A stretch of DNA of 64,000 bases from Phytopseudomonas argentinensis (lineage in GTDB: Bacteria; Pseudomonadota; Gammaproteobacteria; Pseudomonadales; Pseudomonadaceae): contig NZ_FORC01000005.1 in the NCBI RefSeq assembly GCF_900113905.1, positions 62,001 to 126,000 of the forward strand. The letters are read 5' to 3'. The position numbers and the translations under genes are program-made. The notes below the pieces were generated by a model, which saw only the letters and a program-made list of their open reading frames with translations, was not told where the DNA came from and ran no database searches. Each line of letters opens with the position of its first letter. The stretch's first letter is position 1. Of the stretch, positions 8,604-17,636 are shown piece after piece.

Positions 8604-10526
8604 ATGAGCATTTTCAGTCACTTCCAGCAACGATTCGAGGCGACGCGCCAGGAGGAGTACTCGCTGCAGGAGTACCTCGAACTGTGCAAACAGGATCGCA
8701 GCGCCTATGCCAGCGCCTCCGAGCGCCTGCTGATGGCGATCGGCGAACCGGAGCTGCTCGACACCTCCCACAACCCCAGGCTGTCGCGGATCTTTTCCAA
8801 CAAGGTGATCCGCCGCTACCCTGCCTTTGCCGACTTCCATGGCATGGAGGAATGCATCGAGCAGATCGTCTCCTACTTCCGCCATGCAGCCCAGGGCCTG
8901 GAAGAGAAGAAACAGATCCTCTATCTGCTCGGCCCGGTCGGCGGCGGCAAGTCCTCGCTGGCCGAAAAGCTCAAGCAACTGATGGAGAAAGTGCCCTTCT
9001 ACGCCATCAAAGGCTCGCCGGTCTTCGAATCACCCTTGGGCTTGTTCAATGCCGCAGAAGATGCCGCCATTCTCGAAGAGGATTACGGTATTTCGCGCCG
9101 CTATCTCGGCAGCATCATGTCGCCTTGGGCGAGCAAGCGCCTGGCCGAGTTCGGTGGCGATATCAGCCAGTTCCGGGTGGTCAAGCTCTACCCCTCGATC
9201 CTCAACCAGATCGCCATCGCCAAGACCGAGCCGGGCGACGAGAACAACCAGGACATCTCGGCCCTGGTCGGCAAGGTGGATATTCGCAAGCTTGAGGAAT
9301 TCCCGCAGAACGACGCCGACGCCTACAGCTACTCGGGCGCGCTGTGCCGGGCCAACCAGGGCCTGATGGAATTCGTAGAGATGTTCAAGGCGCCGATCAA
9401 GGTGCTGCACCCGCTGCTCACCGCCACCCAGGAAGGCAACTACAACAGCACCGAGGGCCTGGGCGCGATTCCCTACAATGGCATCCTGCTGGCCCACTCC
9501 AACGAGTCGGAGTGGCACACCTTCCGTAACAACAAGAACAACGAAGCCTTCATCGACCGCATCTATATCGTCAAGGTGCCTTACTGCTTGCGCGTCAGCG
9601 ACGAGATCAAGATCTACGACAAGTTGCTGGTCAGCAGCTCTCTGGCCAACGCCCATTGCGCGCCCGATACCCTGAAGATGCTCGCGCAGTTTTCCACCCT
9701 GTCGCGTCTCAAGGAGCCGGAAAACTCCAACATCTACTCGAAGATGCGCGTCTATGACGGCGAAAACCTCAAGGACACCGACCCCAAGGCCAAGTCGATT
9801 CAGGAGTATCGCGACGCCGCCGGTGTCGACGAAGGCATGAACGGCCTGTCGACCCGCTTTGCCTTCAAGATCCTCTCCAAGGTGTTCAACTTCGATCCTC
9901 ACGAGGTAGCTGCCAACCCGGTGCACCTGCTCTACGTACTGGAACAGCAGATCGAGCAGGAACAGTTCCCGGGCGAAACCCGCGAGCGCTATCTGCGGTT
10001 CATTAAGGAGTACTTGGCACCGCGCTATATCGAGTTCATCGGCAAGGAGATCCAGACCGCCTACCTGGAGTCCTACAGCGAGTACGGCCAGAACATCTTC
10101 GACCGCTACGTGCTGTACGCCGATTTCTGGATCCAGGACCAGGAATACCGCGACCCGGAAACCGGCGAGATCCTCAATCGCGTGGCGCTCAACGAGGAGC
10201 TGGAGAAGATCGAGAAACCGGCCGGTATCAGCAACCCAAAGGATTTCCGCAACGAGATCGTCAACTTCGTGCTGCGCGCCCGGGCCAACAACAACGGCAA
10301 GAACCCGACCTGGCTCAGCTACGAAAAGCTGCGGGTGGTGATCGAGAAGAAGATGTTTTCCAACACCGAAGACCTGTTGCCGGTCATCAGCTTCAACGCC
10401 AAGGCCAGCAAGGAGGATCAACAGAAGCACAACGACTTCGTCAAACGCATGGTCGAGCGCGGTTACACCGAGAAGCAGGTACGCCTGCTGTCCGAGTGGT
10501 ATCTGCGCGTACGTAAATCGCAGTAA
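8604..10526 (+). CDS. prkA: PrkA family serine protein kinase (YeaG)
   Basis: A 640-residue protein with an AAA+ PrkA module followed by a C-terminal kinase-like PrkA domain. The start is the ATG at 8604 (MSIFSHFQQRFEATRQEEYSLQEYLEL), preceded by GAGGTGA and matching the family N-terminus; 31 upstream in-frame codons are discarded. Walker A is LLGPVGGGKSSLAEKL near residue 115. PrkA/YeaG phosphorylates proteins in B. subtilis, and in E. coli its operon responds to nitrogen starvation and stationary phase. It is the first gene of prkA-yeaH-spoVR, conserved across proteobacteria, and is followed by a strong hairpin that could set the ratio of kinase to downstream products. Confidence 0.93.
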   Translation: MSIFSHFQQRFEATRQEEYSLQEYLELCKQDRSAYASASERLLMAIGEPELLDTSHNPRLSRIFSNKVIRRYPAFADFHGMEECIEQIVSYFRHAAQGLEEKKQILYLLGPVGGGKSSLAEKLKQLMEKVPFYAIKGSPVFESPLGLFNAAEDAAILEEDYGISRRYLGSIMSPWASKRLAEFGGDISQFRVVKLYPSILNQIAIAKTEPGDENNQDISALVGKVDIRKLEEFPQNDADAYSYSGALCRANQGLMEFVEMFKAPIKVLHPLLTATQEGNYNSTEGLGAIPYNGILLAHSNESEWHTFRNNKNNEAFIDRIYIVKVPYCLRVSDEIKIYDKLLVSSSLANAHCAPDTLKMLAQFSTLSRLKEPENSNIYSKMRVYDGENLKDTDPKAKSIQEYRDAAGVDEGMNGLSTRFAFKILSKVFNFDPHEVAANPVHLLYVLEQQIEQEQFPGETRERYLRFIKEYLAPRYIEFIGKEIQTAYLESYSEYGQNIFDRYVLYADFWIQDQEYRDPETGEILNRVALNEELEKIEKPAGISNPKDFRNEIVNFVLRARANNNGKNPTWLSYEKLRVVIEKKMFSNTEDLLPVISFNAKASKEDQQKHNDFVKRMVERGYTEKQVRLLSEWYLRVRKSQ

Positions 10527-10533
10527 GCGGCCT

Positions 10534-10573
10534 CTGATGCAGGCCACGGTCAATTCGCCGTGGCCTGCATCAG
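10534..10573 (+). repeat. Perfect 16-bp hairpin between prkA and yeaH
   Basis: Left arm CTGATGCAGGCCACGG (10534-10549), 8-nt loop TCAATTCG, perfectly complementary right arm at 10558-10573. No U-run follows and the yeaH Shine-Dalgarno (GGAGGG) lies just beyond. It looks like an RNA processing or stabilising structure that separates prkA from yeaH-spoVR, not a classical terminator. Confidence 0.8.
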
Positions 10574-10592
10574 CAGTGCCCGGAGGGCTTGT

Positions 10593-11864
10593 ATGAGCTA
10601 CGTGATCGACCGTCGCCTCAATGGCAAGAACAAGAGCACGGTGAACCGTCAGCGGTTCATTCGTCGCTACCGCGACCACATCAAGAAGGCCGTGGAGGAC
10701 GCCGTCAGCCGCCGCTCCATCACCGACATGGAGCACGGCGAGCAGATCAGCATCCCCGGCCGGGATATCGACGAGCCGGTGTTGCACCATGGCCGCGGCG
10801 GCAAGCAGACCGTCGTTCACCCTGGCAACAAGGAGTTCGTCGCCGGGGAACGGATTCCCCGCCCGCAAGGTGGCGGAGGTGGTCAGGGCGCCGGCAAGGC
10901 CAGCAATTCCGGCGAGGGCATGGATGAGTTCGTGTTCCAGATCACCCAGGAAGAATTCCTGGACTTCATGTTCGAGGATCTGGAGCTGCCCAATCTGGTC
11001 AAGCGCCACCTGACCGGTGCGGAAACCTTCAAGACCGTGCGCGCCGGGATCAGCAGCGAAGGCAACCCGTCACGCATCAATATCGTGCGCACCCTGCGCT
11101 CGGCCCATGCCCGGCGCATCGCGCTATCCGGCAGCAGCCGGGCCAAGCTGCGCGAGGTGAAGGCCGAGCTGGAGCGCCTGCGCCGCGAGGAGCCGGACAA
11201 CTTCAGCGACATCCAGTTGCTCGAGGCCGAGATCGAGCGCCTCAGTGCACGCATTCACCGCATCCCGTTTCTCGACACCTTCGACCTCAAGTACAACCTG
11301 CTGGTCAAGCACCCCAACCCCAGTTCCAAGGCGGTGATGTTCTGCCTGATGGACGTGTCCGGCTCGATGACCCAGGCGACCAAGGACGTCGCCAAGCGCT
11401 TTTTCATCCTCCTGTATCTGTTTCTCAAGCGTAACTACGACAAGATCGACGTGGTGTTCATCCGCCACCACACCAGCGCCAAGGAAGTCGACGAGGAGGA
11501 ATTCTTCTATTCACGGGAAACTGGCGGCACCATCGTCTCCAGTGCGCTGAAAATGATGCAGGAGATCATGGCCGAGCGTTACCCGGCCAACGAATGGAAC
11601 ATCTACGGCGCCCAGGCTTCGGATGGCGACAACTGGAACGACGACTCGCCGCTGTGCCGGGATATCCTGATCAAGCAGATCATGCCCTTCGTGCAGTACT
11701 TCACCTACGTGGAGATCACCCCGCGCGAGCACCAGGCGCTGTGGTTCGAGTACGAGCGAGTGGCCGAGGCCTTTGGTGAAACCTTCGCCCAGCAGCAACT
11801 GGTGTCGGCCGGCGATATCTACCCGGTGTTCCGCGAACTGTTCCAGCGGAGGCTATCGACATGA
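10593..11864 (+). CDS. yeaH: YeaH/YhbH family protein (DUF444)
   Basis: A 423-residue protein of the DUF444 family. The start is the ATG at 10593 (MSYVIDRRLNGKNKSTVNRQRF), with GGAGGG just upstream. The N-terminal third is basic and contains a Gly-rich linker (GGGGGQG). The C-terminal half has a von Willebrand A-like fold with the MIDAS-type signature CLMDVSGSM (DxSxS). The function is unknown; the family always travels with prkA and spoVR. The stop overlaps the spoVR start by 4 bases. Confidence 0.92.
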   Translation: MSYVIDRRLNGKNKSTVNRQRFIRRYRDHIKKAVEDAVSRRSITDMEHGEQISIPGRDIDEPVLHHGRGGKQTVVHPGNKEFVAGERIPRPQGGGGGQGAGKASNSGEGMDEFVFQITQEEFLDFMFEDLELPNLVKRHLTGAETFKTVRAGISSEGNPSRINIVRTLRSAHARRIALSGSSRAKLREVKAELERLRREEPDNFSDIQLLEAEIERLSARIHRIPFLDTFDLKYNLLVKHPNPSSKAVMFCLMDVSGSMTQATKDVAKRFFILLYLFLKRNYDKIDVVFIRHHTSAKEVDEEEFFYSRETGGTIVSSALKMMQEIMAERYPANEWNIYGAQASDGDNWNDDSPLCRDILIKQIMPFVQYFTYVEITPREHQALWFEYERVAEAFGETFAQQQLVSAGDIYPVFRELFQRRLST

Positions 11865-13426
11865 GCCCCAGCAGCAAGAAACGCCAGCCCCTGTCCACCG
11901 GCTCGGAATGGACCTTCGAGTTGATTCGCGACTACGACCGGGAAATCAGCCGCCTGGCCGAGCGCTACGCCCTCGATACCTATCCCAACCAGATCGAAGT
12001 GATCACCGCCGAGCAGATGATGGATGCCTATGCCTCGGTCGGCATGCCCCTGGGTTACCACCACTGGTCCTACGGCAAGCAGTTTCTCAGTACCGAGAAG
12101 TCCTACAGCCGCGGGCAGATGGGCCTGGCCTACGAGATCGTGATCAACTCCGATCCCTGTATCGCCTACCTGATGGAAGAGAACACCATCACCATGCAGG
12201 CCCTGGTGATCGCCCACGCCTGCTACGGGCACAACAGCTTCTTCAAGGGCAACTACCTGTTCCGCACCTGGACGGATGCCAGTTCGATCATCGACTACCT
12301 GGTGTTCGCCAAGCAGTACATCACCCAGTGCGAGGAGCGCCATGGTATCGATGCGGTCGAGGACCTGATCGATTCCTGCCACGCGCTGATGAACTACGGC
12401 GTGGATCGCTACAAGCGCCCCTACCCGATTTCCGCCGAGGAAGAGCGGCGTCGCCAGAAGGATCGCGAGGAGCACCTGCAGCGGCAGATAAACGACCTAT
12501 GGCGCACCATTCCCAAGAGCGCCAGCAGGGCCGATGAAAGTGACCACCAACGCTTTCCCGCCGAGCCCCAGGAAAACATCCTGTATTTCCTCGAGAAGCA
12601 TGCACCGCTGCTCGAGTCCTGGCAGCGCGAAGTGATCCGCATCGTGCGCAAGATCGCCCAGTACTTCTACCCACAGCGCCAGACCCAGGTGATGAACGAA
12701 GGCTGGGCGACCTTCTGGCACTACACCCTGATGAACGACCTTTACGATGAAGGCCTGGTCACCGACGGTTTCATGATGGAATTCCTGCAGTCGCACACCA
12801 GCGTGGTGTTCCAGCCATCGTTCGACAGCCCCTATTACAGCGGCATCAACCCCTATGCCCTGGGTTTTGCCATGTACCGGGACATCCGCCGCATCTGCGA
12901 AGAGCCCACCGAGGAGGATCGGCACTGGTTTCCGGAGATCGCCGGCAGTGACTGGCTGAGCACCCTGAAATTCGCCATGACCAGCTTCAAGGACGAGAGC
13001 TTCATCCTCCAGTACCTGTCGCCCAAGGTAATCCGCGACCTCAAGCTGTTCAGCATTCTCGACGACGACCAGAAAGACGAACTCAGCGTGCCGGCCATCC
13101 ATGACGAACCTGGCTACCGCACCATCCGCGAAACCCTGGCAGCCCAATACAACCTCGGCAATCGCGAGCCCAACGTGCAGATCTGGAGCATCGACCGGCG
13201 CGGCGACCGCTCACTGACCCTGCGCCACTTCCAGCACGACCGCAAGCCGCTGGGCAGTTCCACCGAAGAAGTGCTCAAGCACCTACACCGCCTGTGGGGT
13301 TTCGACATTCACCTGCAGACGCTGCAAGGCGACCGTATCGTCAATACCCAGCACGTACCACCCAGGAGCGATGGCGCGCCGGACGGCGATCATCCGCGCC
13401 TGGATCTGCATATCCCTCCGCTCTAG
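11861..13426 (+). CDS. SpoVR family protein
   Basis: A 521-residue SpoVR-like protein, named after a B. subtilis sporulation cortex gene but widespread in non-sporulating proteobacteria as the third member of prkA-yeaH-spoVR. Family stretches include EWTFELIRDYDREISRLAE, YHHWSYGKQFL, HACYGHNSFFKGN, QVMNEGWATFWHYT and the C-terminal HLHRLWGFDI. The repeated His/Glu motifs (HACYGH, NEGWATFWH) suggest a metal-dependent role, but no reaction is established. Start chosen at the ATGA overlap with yeaH. Confidence 0.92.
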   Translation: MSPSSKKRQPLSTGSEWTFELIRDYDREISRLAERYALDTYPNQIEVITAEQMMDAYASVGMPLGYHHWSYGKQFLSTEKSYSRGQMGLAYEIVINSDPCIAYLMEENTITMQALVIAHACYGHNSFFKGNYLFRTWTDASSIIDYLVFAKQYITQCEERHGIDAVEDLIDSCHALMNYGVDRYKRPYPISAEEERRRQKDREEHLQRQINDLWRTIPKSASRADESDHQRFPAEPQENILYFLEKHAPLLESWQREVIRIVRKIAQYFYPQRQTQVMNEGWATFWHYTLMNDLYDEGLVTDGFMMEFLQSHTSVVFQPSFDSPYYSGINPYALGFAMYRDIRRICEEPTEEDRHWFPEIAGSDWLSTLKFAMTSFKDESFILQYLSPKVIRDLKLFSILDDDQKDELSVPAIHDEPGYRTIRETLAAQYNLGNREPNVQIWSIDRRGDRSLTLRHFQHDRKPLGSSTEEVLKHLHRLWGFDIHLQTLQGDRIVNTQHVPPRSDGAPDGDHPRLDLHIPPL

Positions 13427-13497
13427 CTGCGCAGAGACACCGCGCAACGACAGGCTCCGGCGCAGCGGTTATCCTCTGCGCATGACGGAGACTCTAT

Positions 13498-14733
13498 ATG
13501 CAGATCTACAAAGTCGGCGGCGCCGTGCGCGACCGCCTGCTCGGCCGCCCGGTGACCGAGGTCGACTGGGTAGTGGTAGGCGCTACCACCGAAACCATGC
13601 TGGAACAGGGGTACCGCCCGGTGGGCGCGGATTTCCCGGTGTTCCTGCACCCGCAATCGGGCGAGGAATATGCCCTGGCCCGCACCGAACGCAAGAGCGG
13701 TCGCGGTTACGGCGGCTTCACCTTTCACGCCAGCCCCGAGGTGACGCTGGAAGAAGACCTGATCCGCCGCGACCTGACCATCAACGCCATCGCCGAAGAT
13801 CAACACGGCAATCTGATCGACCCCTATGGTGGCCAGCGTGATCTGGCGGCCAGGCAACTGCGCCATGTCTCGCCGGCCTTCGCCGAAGACCCTCTTCGTG
13901 TGCTGCGCGTGGCGCGCTTCGCGGCGCGTTACGCGCCGCTGGGCTTTGGCGTAGCGCCGGAAACCCTCGAACTGATGCGCCAGCTGGCCGAATCCGGCGA
14001 GCTGGATGCGCTGACCCCGGAACGCAGCTGGAAGGAAATCTCCCGGGCATTGATGGAGCCACGCCCGGACGTGTTCATCGGCGTGCTACGCGACTGCGGC
14101 GCTCTCGCGGCCATGCTTCCGGAAGTCGACGCGCTGTTTGGCGTGCCGCAGCCCGCGGCCCATCACCCGGAAATCGATACCGGTGAGCATGTGCTGGCGG
14201 TGCTGCGCCAGTGCGCCAGGCACCAGCAACCACTGCCCGTGCGCTGGGCCTGCCTGCTGCATGACGTGGGCAAGGGCAGGACCAACCCTGCGGACTGGCC
14301 GCGACACATCGCCCATGAACATCGGGGCATCCCCCTGATTCAGGCCATCAACAGCCGTTGCAAGGTGCCCAAAGAGTGTCAGGAGCTGGCCGAACTGGTG
14401 GGCGAATTTCATACCCACGCCCATCGGGCGCTTGAGCTGCGCGCCTCGACGCTGCTGGAGCTGATGCAGCGCTTCGACGTATTCCGTCGCCCGCAACGCT
14501 TCGAAACCTTTGTCGCCGCGTGTGAAATGGATGCCCGCGGTCGTCATGGCCTGGAGGATCGTGAGTATCCTCAAGCGGCCTATCTGCTGGATGCCATGGC
14601 GGCGGTACGTCAGGTGGCGGTGCAGCCGCTGCTGGAACGCGGCTACAAGGGCGCCGAGCTGGGCGAGGCGCTCAATCGTGAGCGCCTGACGGTATTGAAG
14701 GGCTTCAAGCAGGCTCGCGAAAAAACCGGTTAG
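13498..14733 (+). CDS. cca: Multifunctional CCA tRNA nucleotidyltransferase
   Basis: A 411-residue class II CCA-adding enzyme with an HD domain, of the E. coli type that also has phosphatase and phosphodiesterase activity. It builds or repairs the 3' CCA of tRNAs. Visible: VGGAVRDRLLG (nucleotidyltransferase motif A), the RRDLTINAIA and EDPLRVLRVARFAARY blocks, and the HD motif LLHDVGKG. Odd point: the metal-binding pair after motif A, usually Asp-x-Asp, reads E21-V-D23 here. Its stop codon interlocks with that of folK on the other strand (the two genes overlap by 4 bases tail to tail). Confidence 0.95.
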   Translation: MQIYKVGGAVRDRLLGRPVTEVDWVVVGATTETMLEQGYRPVGADFPVFLHPQSGEEYALARTERKSGRGYGGFTFHASPEVTLEEDLIRRDLTINAIAEDQHGNLIDPYGGQRDLAARQLRHVSPAFAEDPLRVLRVARFAARYAPLGFGVAPETLELMRQLAESGELDALTPERSWKEISRALMEPRPDVFIGVLRDCGALAAMLPEVDALFGVPQPAAHHPEIDTGEHVLAVLRQCARHQQPLPVRWACLLHDVGKGRTNPADWPRHIAHEHRGIPLIQAINSRCKVPKECQELAELVGEFHTHAHRALELRASTLLELMQRFDVFRRPQRFETFVAACEMDARGRHGLEDREYPQAAYLLDAMAAVRQVAVQPLLERGYKGAELGEALNRERLTVLKGFKQAREKTG

Positions 14734-15257
14734 GGTGAGGGCAAAAGGTCAGGTGGCGTCAGTTCCACCCCACGCCACTGGAAAGGCACCGGCCATAATT
14801 GCTGCTCGATCCGCGCCGCCTGCCAGAGCTCCGCGAAGCGGCGCCCCACGCCCGGGTGCTCGACCTCGGGCACCAACAGGGCGAGCGGCCGGAGCACGAA
14901 GGCGTTCTTGAGGATCTCCACGCGGGGCAGTATCAGCCCGTCGAAGTTGCCGACCAGCTCGCCGTAGGTCAATACGTCGATATCCAGGGGCAGACCCTTG
15001 CGATCCGGCGCATAGCGGCCATTGTCTGCCTCGATGAATTTCAGCCGCCGATCCAGCTCGGTCAGTGGCAACGCCGTGTAGCCGGCGATCACCAGGTTGA
15101 AGAACGGGCCGCTCTTGATGCCCACCGCCAGGCTTTCGAACACAGGCGAGCAGCGCATCTCGGTGACGATCTCGGCCAGGGCATCGAGGCCGGCACGCAG
15201 ATGGGCTTCGCGCTCGATATTGCTGCCCAGGCCCAGCAGGATTGGCGTTAGCGACAT
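14730..15257 (-). CDS. HPPK (FolK)-like protein, divergent at catalytic positions
   Basis: A 175-residue protein of the 6-hydroxymethyl-7,8-dihydropterin pyrophosphokinase family, which transfers pyrophosphate from ATP to the pterin in folate synthesis. The start LLGLGSNIEREAHLRAGL and the two metal Asp residues (PLDIDVL) are kept. By eye against E. coli HPPK, the Arg before the Asp pair (PRTLDLDI) is replaced (KGLPLDIDV), and the His and Arg of the later VPHYDMKNRGF segment become LPRVEILKNAF. This gene sits next to folB, as in P. aeruginosa, where a separate canonical folK lies elsewhere. It may be a second HPPK with altered kinetics or a related activity. It overlaps folB by 10 bases. Confidence 0.8.
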   Translation of the reverse strand: MSLTPILLGLGSNIEREAHLRAGLDALAEIVTEMRCSPVFESLAVGIKSGPFFNLVIAGYTALPLTELDRRLKFIEADNGRYAPDRKGLPLDIDVLTYGELVGNFDGLILPRVEILKNAFVLRPLALLVPEVEHPGVGRRFAELWQAARIEQQLWPVPFQWRGVELTPPDLLPSP

Positions 15258-15604
15258 CCGCGCTCGATCTCCACACCGACACCGCCACGGGCTGCCGGTA
15301 CGGCACCCGGCTTGGTAACGCGCAAGCGCACCCAGGGTATGGCGAATTCGCTCATCAACAGCGCCACCAGGCGCTCGGCAAAGGTCTCCACCAGGATGAA
15401 CTGCGACTCGCTGGCAAAGGCCTGGATGCGCGTCGACAGCGTGGCATAGTCCAAGGCCTTGTTCAGGTCGTCATCCTGGGCAGCGGGCCGGTTGTCCCAG
15501 CCCAGCCATAGATCCAGCTGCAGGCACTGGCGAATGGTGCGTTCCCAATCGTAGGCACCGATGACGGTGTCGACTTCCAGCCCTGCGATAAACACTGTGT
15601 CCAA
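15248..15604 (-). CDS. folB: Dihydroneopterin aldolase FolB
   Basis: A 118-residue enzyme that cleaves 7,8-dihydroneopterin to the hydroxymethyl pterin and glycolaldehyde, the step before HPPK. The start chosen is the TTG at 15604 (MDTVFIAGLEVDTVIGAYDWE): a GGAGAG lies 5-7 bases upstream and the protein then matches the family N-terminus. An in-frame GTG six codons earlier would bury this Shine-Dalgarno. Conserved: GAYDWER (substrate Glu), the WDNRPA region, LDYATLS, LVETFAERL and the VTKPGAV Lys loop. Co-directional with and overlapping the HPPK-like gene; divergent from plsY. Confidence 0.92.
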   Translation of the reverse strand: MDTVFIAGLEVDTVIGAYDWERTIRQCLQLDLWLGWDNRPAAQDDDLNKALDYATLSTRIQAFASESQFILVETFAERLVALLMSEFAIPWVRLRVTKPGAVPAARGGVGVEIERGCR

Positions 15605-15678
15605 GCATGCTCTCCACGGCACGACAAGCTCGCCGTACCTCGTTAGAATCGGCCATCCCCCGGCGCGGAATGGATACC

Positions 15679-16248
15679 ATGTTTTGGCTGCTGGCGATCC
15701 TCGCCTACCTGCTCGGCTCGCTGTCCTTCGCTATCCTGCTCAGCCGCATGACCGGTCTGGCAGACCCGCGCGCCAGCGGCTCGGGCAACCCCGGCGCCAC
15801 CAATATGCTCAGGGTGGCGGGCAAACGCCTGGCCATTCTCACGCTGATTGGCGATCTGTTCAAAGGTTTGCTGCCGGTGCTGATCGCCGCCCACCTTGAT
15901 TTCACCCTGCGCCAGCAAGCCTGGCTGGGTCTTGCGGCGGTAGTCGGCCACCTCTATCCGATCTACTTTCGCTTTCGTGGCGGCAAGGGCGTCGCCACCG
16001 CGGCCGGCATGCTGCTGGGGCTTTACCCGCCGGCGGCGCTGCTGGCGCTGTGCACCTGGCTGCTGACCTTCAGCCTGACCCGCACCAGCTCCCTGGCGGC
16101 GCTGACCGCCGCACCGATGACCTTACCGCTACTGGCCTGGCAACGCCCGGCTGCCCTGCTACCGATGTGCGTGCTCAGCGGACTGATCGTCTGGCGGCAC
16201 CGGCGCAATCTACGTGATCTGTGGGCGGGCCGCGAACGGCAGTTTTGA
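15679..16248 (+). CDS. plsY: Acyl-phosphate:glycerol-3-phosphate acyltransferase PlsY
   Basis: A 189-residue inner-membrane enzyme that acylates glycerol-3-phosphate with acyl-phosphate, the first step of phospholipid synthesis. The ATG at 15679 (MFWLLAILAYLLGSLSFA) begins the first membrane helix and fits the family; two in-frame ATGs lie close upstream. Motif 1 GSGNPGATN and the glycine-rich motif GGKGVATAAG are intact. About five membrane segments can be seen. The C-terminus ends in a basic RHRRNLRDLWAGRERQF tail. Divergent from folB, convergent with tsaD. Confidence 0.95.
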   Translation: MFWLLAILAYLLGSLSFAILLSRMTGLADPRASGSGNPGATNMLRVAGKRLAILTLIGDLFKGLLPVLIAAHLDFTLRQQAWLGLAAVVGHLYPIYFRFRGGKGVATAAGMLLGLYPPAALLALCTWLLTFSLTRTSSLAALTAAPMTLPLLAWQRPAALLPMCVLSGLIVWRHRRNLRDLWAGRERQF

Positions 16249-16404
16249 TCTGGTCTGCTCGTGACAGCGCAGGCTTACCTTTCGATTAAAAACAGTGGTG
16301 CATGGCGGCGAAAGCGGCCGGTTGCCGCTTCCACAGATAATGCGCCGATGTCCGCTTCTGCTTTCAGCCGCCCCGTCACCCGCACATCACCAGCACACCA
16401 ATCC

Positions 16405-17430
16405 TCACAACGCCGGCAACTGCTCCATCGGCCAGCGGGCCTGCACGGTGATTGCCAGGTCTTCATGCTGCCCAGCCAGCAGACGCTGGCAACCGGCGTA
16501 GGCGATCATCGCGCCATTGTCGGTACAGAATGCCGGACGTGCGTAAAACACCTTGCCCTTCAGCGCTGCCGTCATGTCTTCGAGCGACGTGCGCAGCGCC
16601 CGATTGGCACTCACCCCACCGGCGATCACCAGGCTGTTCAGGCCGGTCTGCTTGAGCGCGCGGCGGCACTTGATGGTCAGCGTCTCGACCACGGCCTGCT
16701 GGAAGGCCAAGGCCACATCACAGCGGGACTGCTCGCTGTCATCACCGCTGTTCTGGCACTGCTGCCAGGTATTGAGGGTGAAGGTCTTCAGACCGCTGAA
16801 GCTGAAATCCAGGCCTGGGCGATCGGTCATCGGCCGCGGAAACACGAAGCGCCCGGGTGTGCCGCGTTCGGCAAGCCGAGCGATTTCCGGGCCACCCGGA
16901 TAGCGCAGGCCCATCAGCTTGGCGGTCTTGTCGAAGGCCTCGCCGGCGGCGTCGTCCAGCGACTCGCCGAGCAATTGGTACTGGCCGATGCCATCGACCC
17001 GCACCAGTTGGGTATGGCCGCCGGAAACCAGCAGCGCAACGAAGGGAAAAGCCGGCGGTGCATCCTCCAGCATGGGCGCCAGCAGGTGGCCTTCCATGTG
17101 GTGCACGCCAATGGCCGGAATGTCCCAGGCGAACGCAAGCGCCTGGGCGCAGGAGGCACCGACCAGCAGCGCGCCGACCAGGCCGGGGCCGGCGGTGTAT
17201 GCGATGGCGTCGATATCGGTGGCCACGCAACCGGCGTCGTCCAGCACCTGGCGAATCAGCGGCAGCATGCGCTTGACGTGGTCACGCGAGGCCAGCTCAG
17301 GCACTACGCCGCCGTAGGCACGGTGCAGGTCGATCTGACTGAACAGCGCATCGGCGAGCAGGCCACGCTCGCTGTCGTAAAGCGCGACGCCGGTTTCGTC
17401 GCACGAAGTTTCCAATCCCAGCACCAGCAT
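16405..17430 (-). CDS. tsaD: tRNA N6-adenosine threonylcarbamoyltransferase TsaD
   Basis: A 341-residue Kae1/TsaD protein that attaches the threonylcarbamoyl group to A37 of ANN-decoding tRNAs with TsaB/TsaE. The start is the ATG whose complement is at 17428-17430 (MLVLGLETSCDETGVALYD), the invariant family N-terminus. Metal-binding HHMEGHLLAP, the ASKH-fold signature VSGGHTQLV, and the C-terminal IAGGVSANRALR and TDNGAMIAYAG are present. It is divergent from rpsU, a classic gammaproteobacterial arrangement; about 206 bases between the starts hold both promoters. Confidence 0.96.
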   Translation of the reverse strand: MLVLGLETSCDETGVALYDSERGLLADALFSQIDLHRAYGGVVPELASRDHVKRMLPLIRQVLDDAGCVATDIDAIAYTAGPGLVGALLVGASCAQALAFAWDIPAIGVHHMEGHLLAPMLEDAPPAFPFVALLVSGGHTQLVRVDGIGQYQLLGESLDDAAGEAFDKTAKLMGLRYPGGPEIARLAERGTPGRFVFPRPMTDRPGLDFSFSGLKTFTLNTWQQCQNSGDDSEQSRCDVALAFQQAVVETLTIKCRRALKQTGLNSLVIAGGVSANRALRTSLEDMTAALKGKVFYARPAFCTDNGAMIAYAGCQRLLAGQHEDLAITVQARWPMEQLPAL

Positions 17431-17636
17431 GGTTTCGCCTTGAATTAAACAGCCCACAGGGCGTAAAAGGCCGGCATGATAATCGCCGCTCGGCGGCACA
17501 GACCAGTGGTTTTCGATCAGAGGCTTTGCATTCCGCTTGACGAGGCGGTAACATCCGCAACCCTTAAAAACCTGTGATCTTTCCGTGCCGATGCCAGGAA
17601 GACACAAACCTCCGGTAATAAAGAAGGTAGCCCTGG

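Noticed and set aside
9030..11009. 659-codon open frame on the minus strand across prkA and yeaH
   Set aside because: Spans two real genes on the other strand, and its composition is that of a shadow frame.
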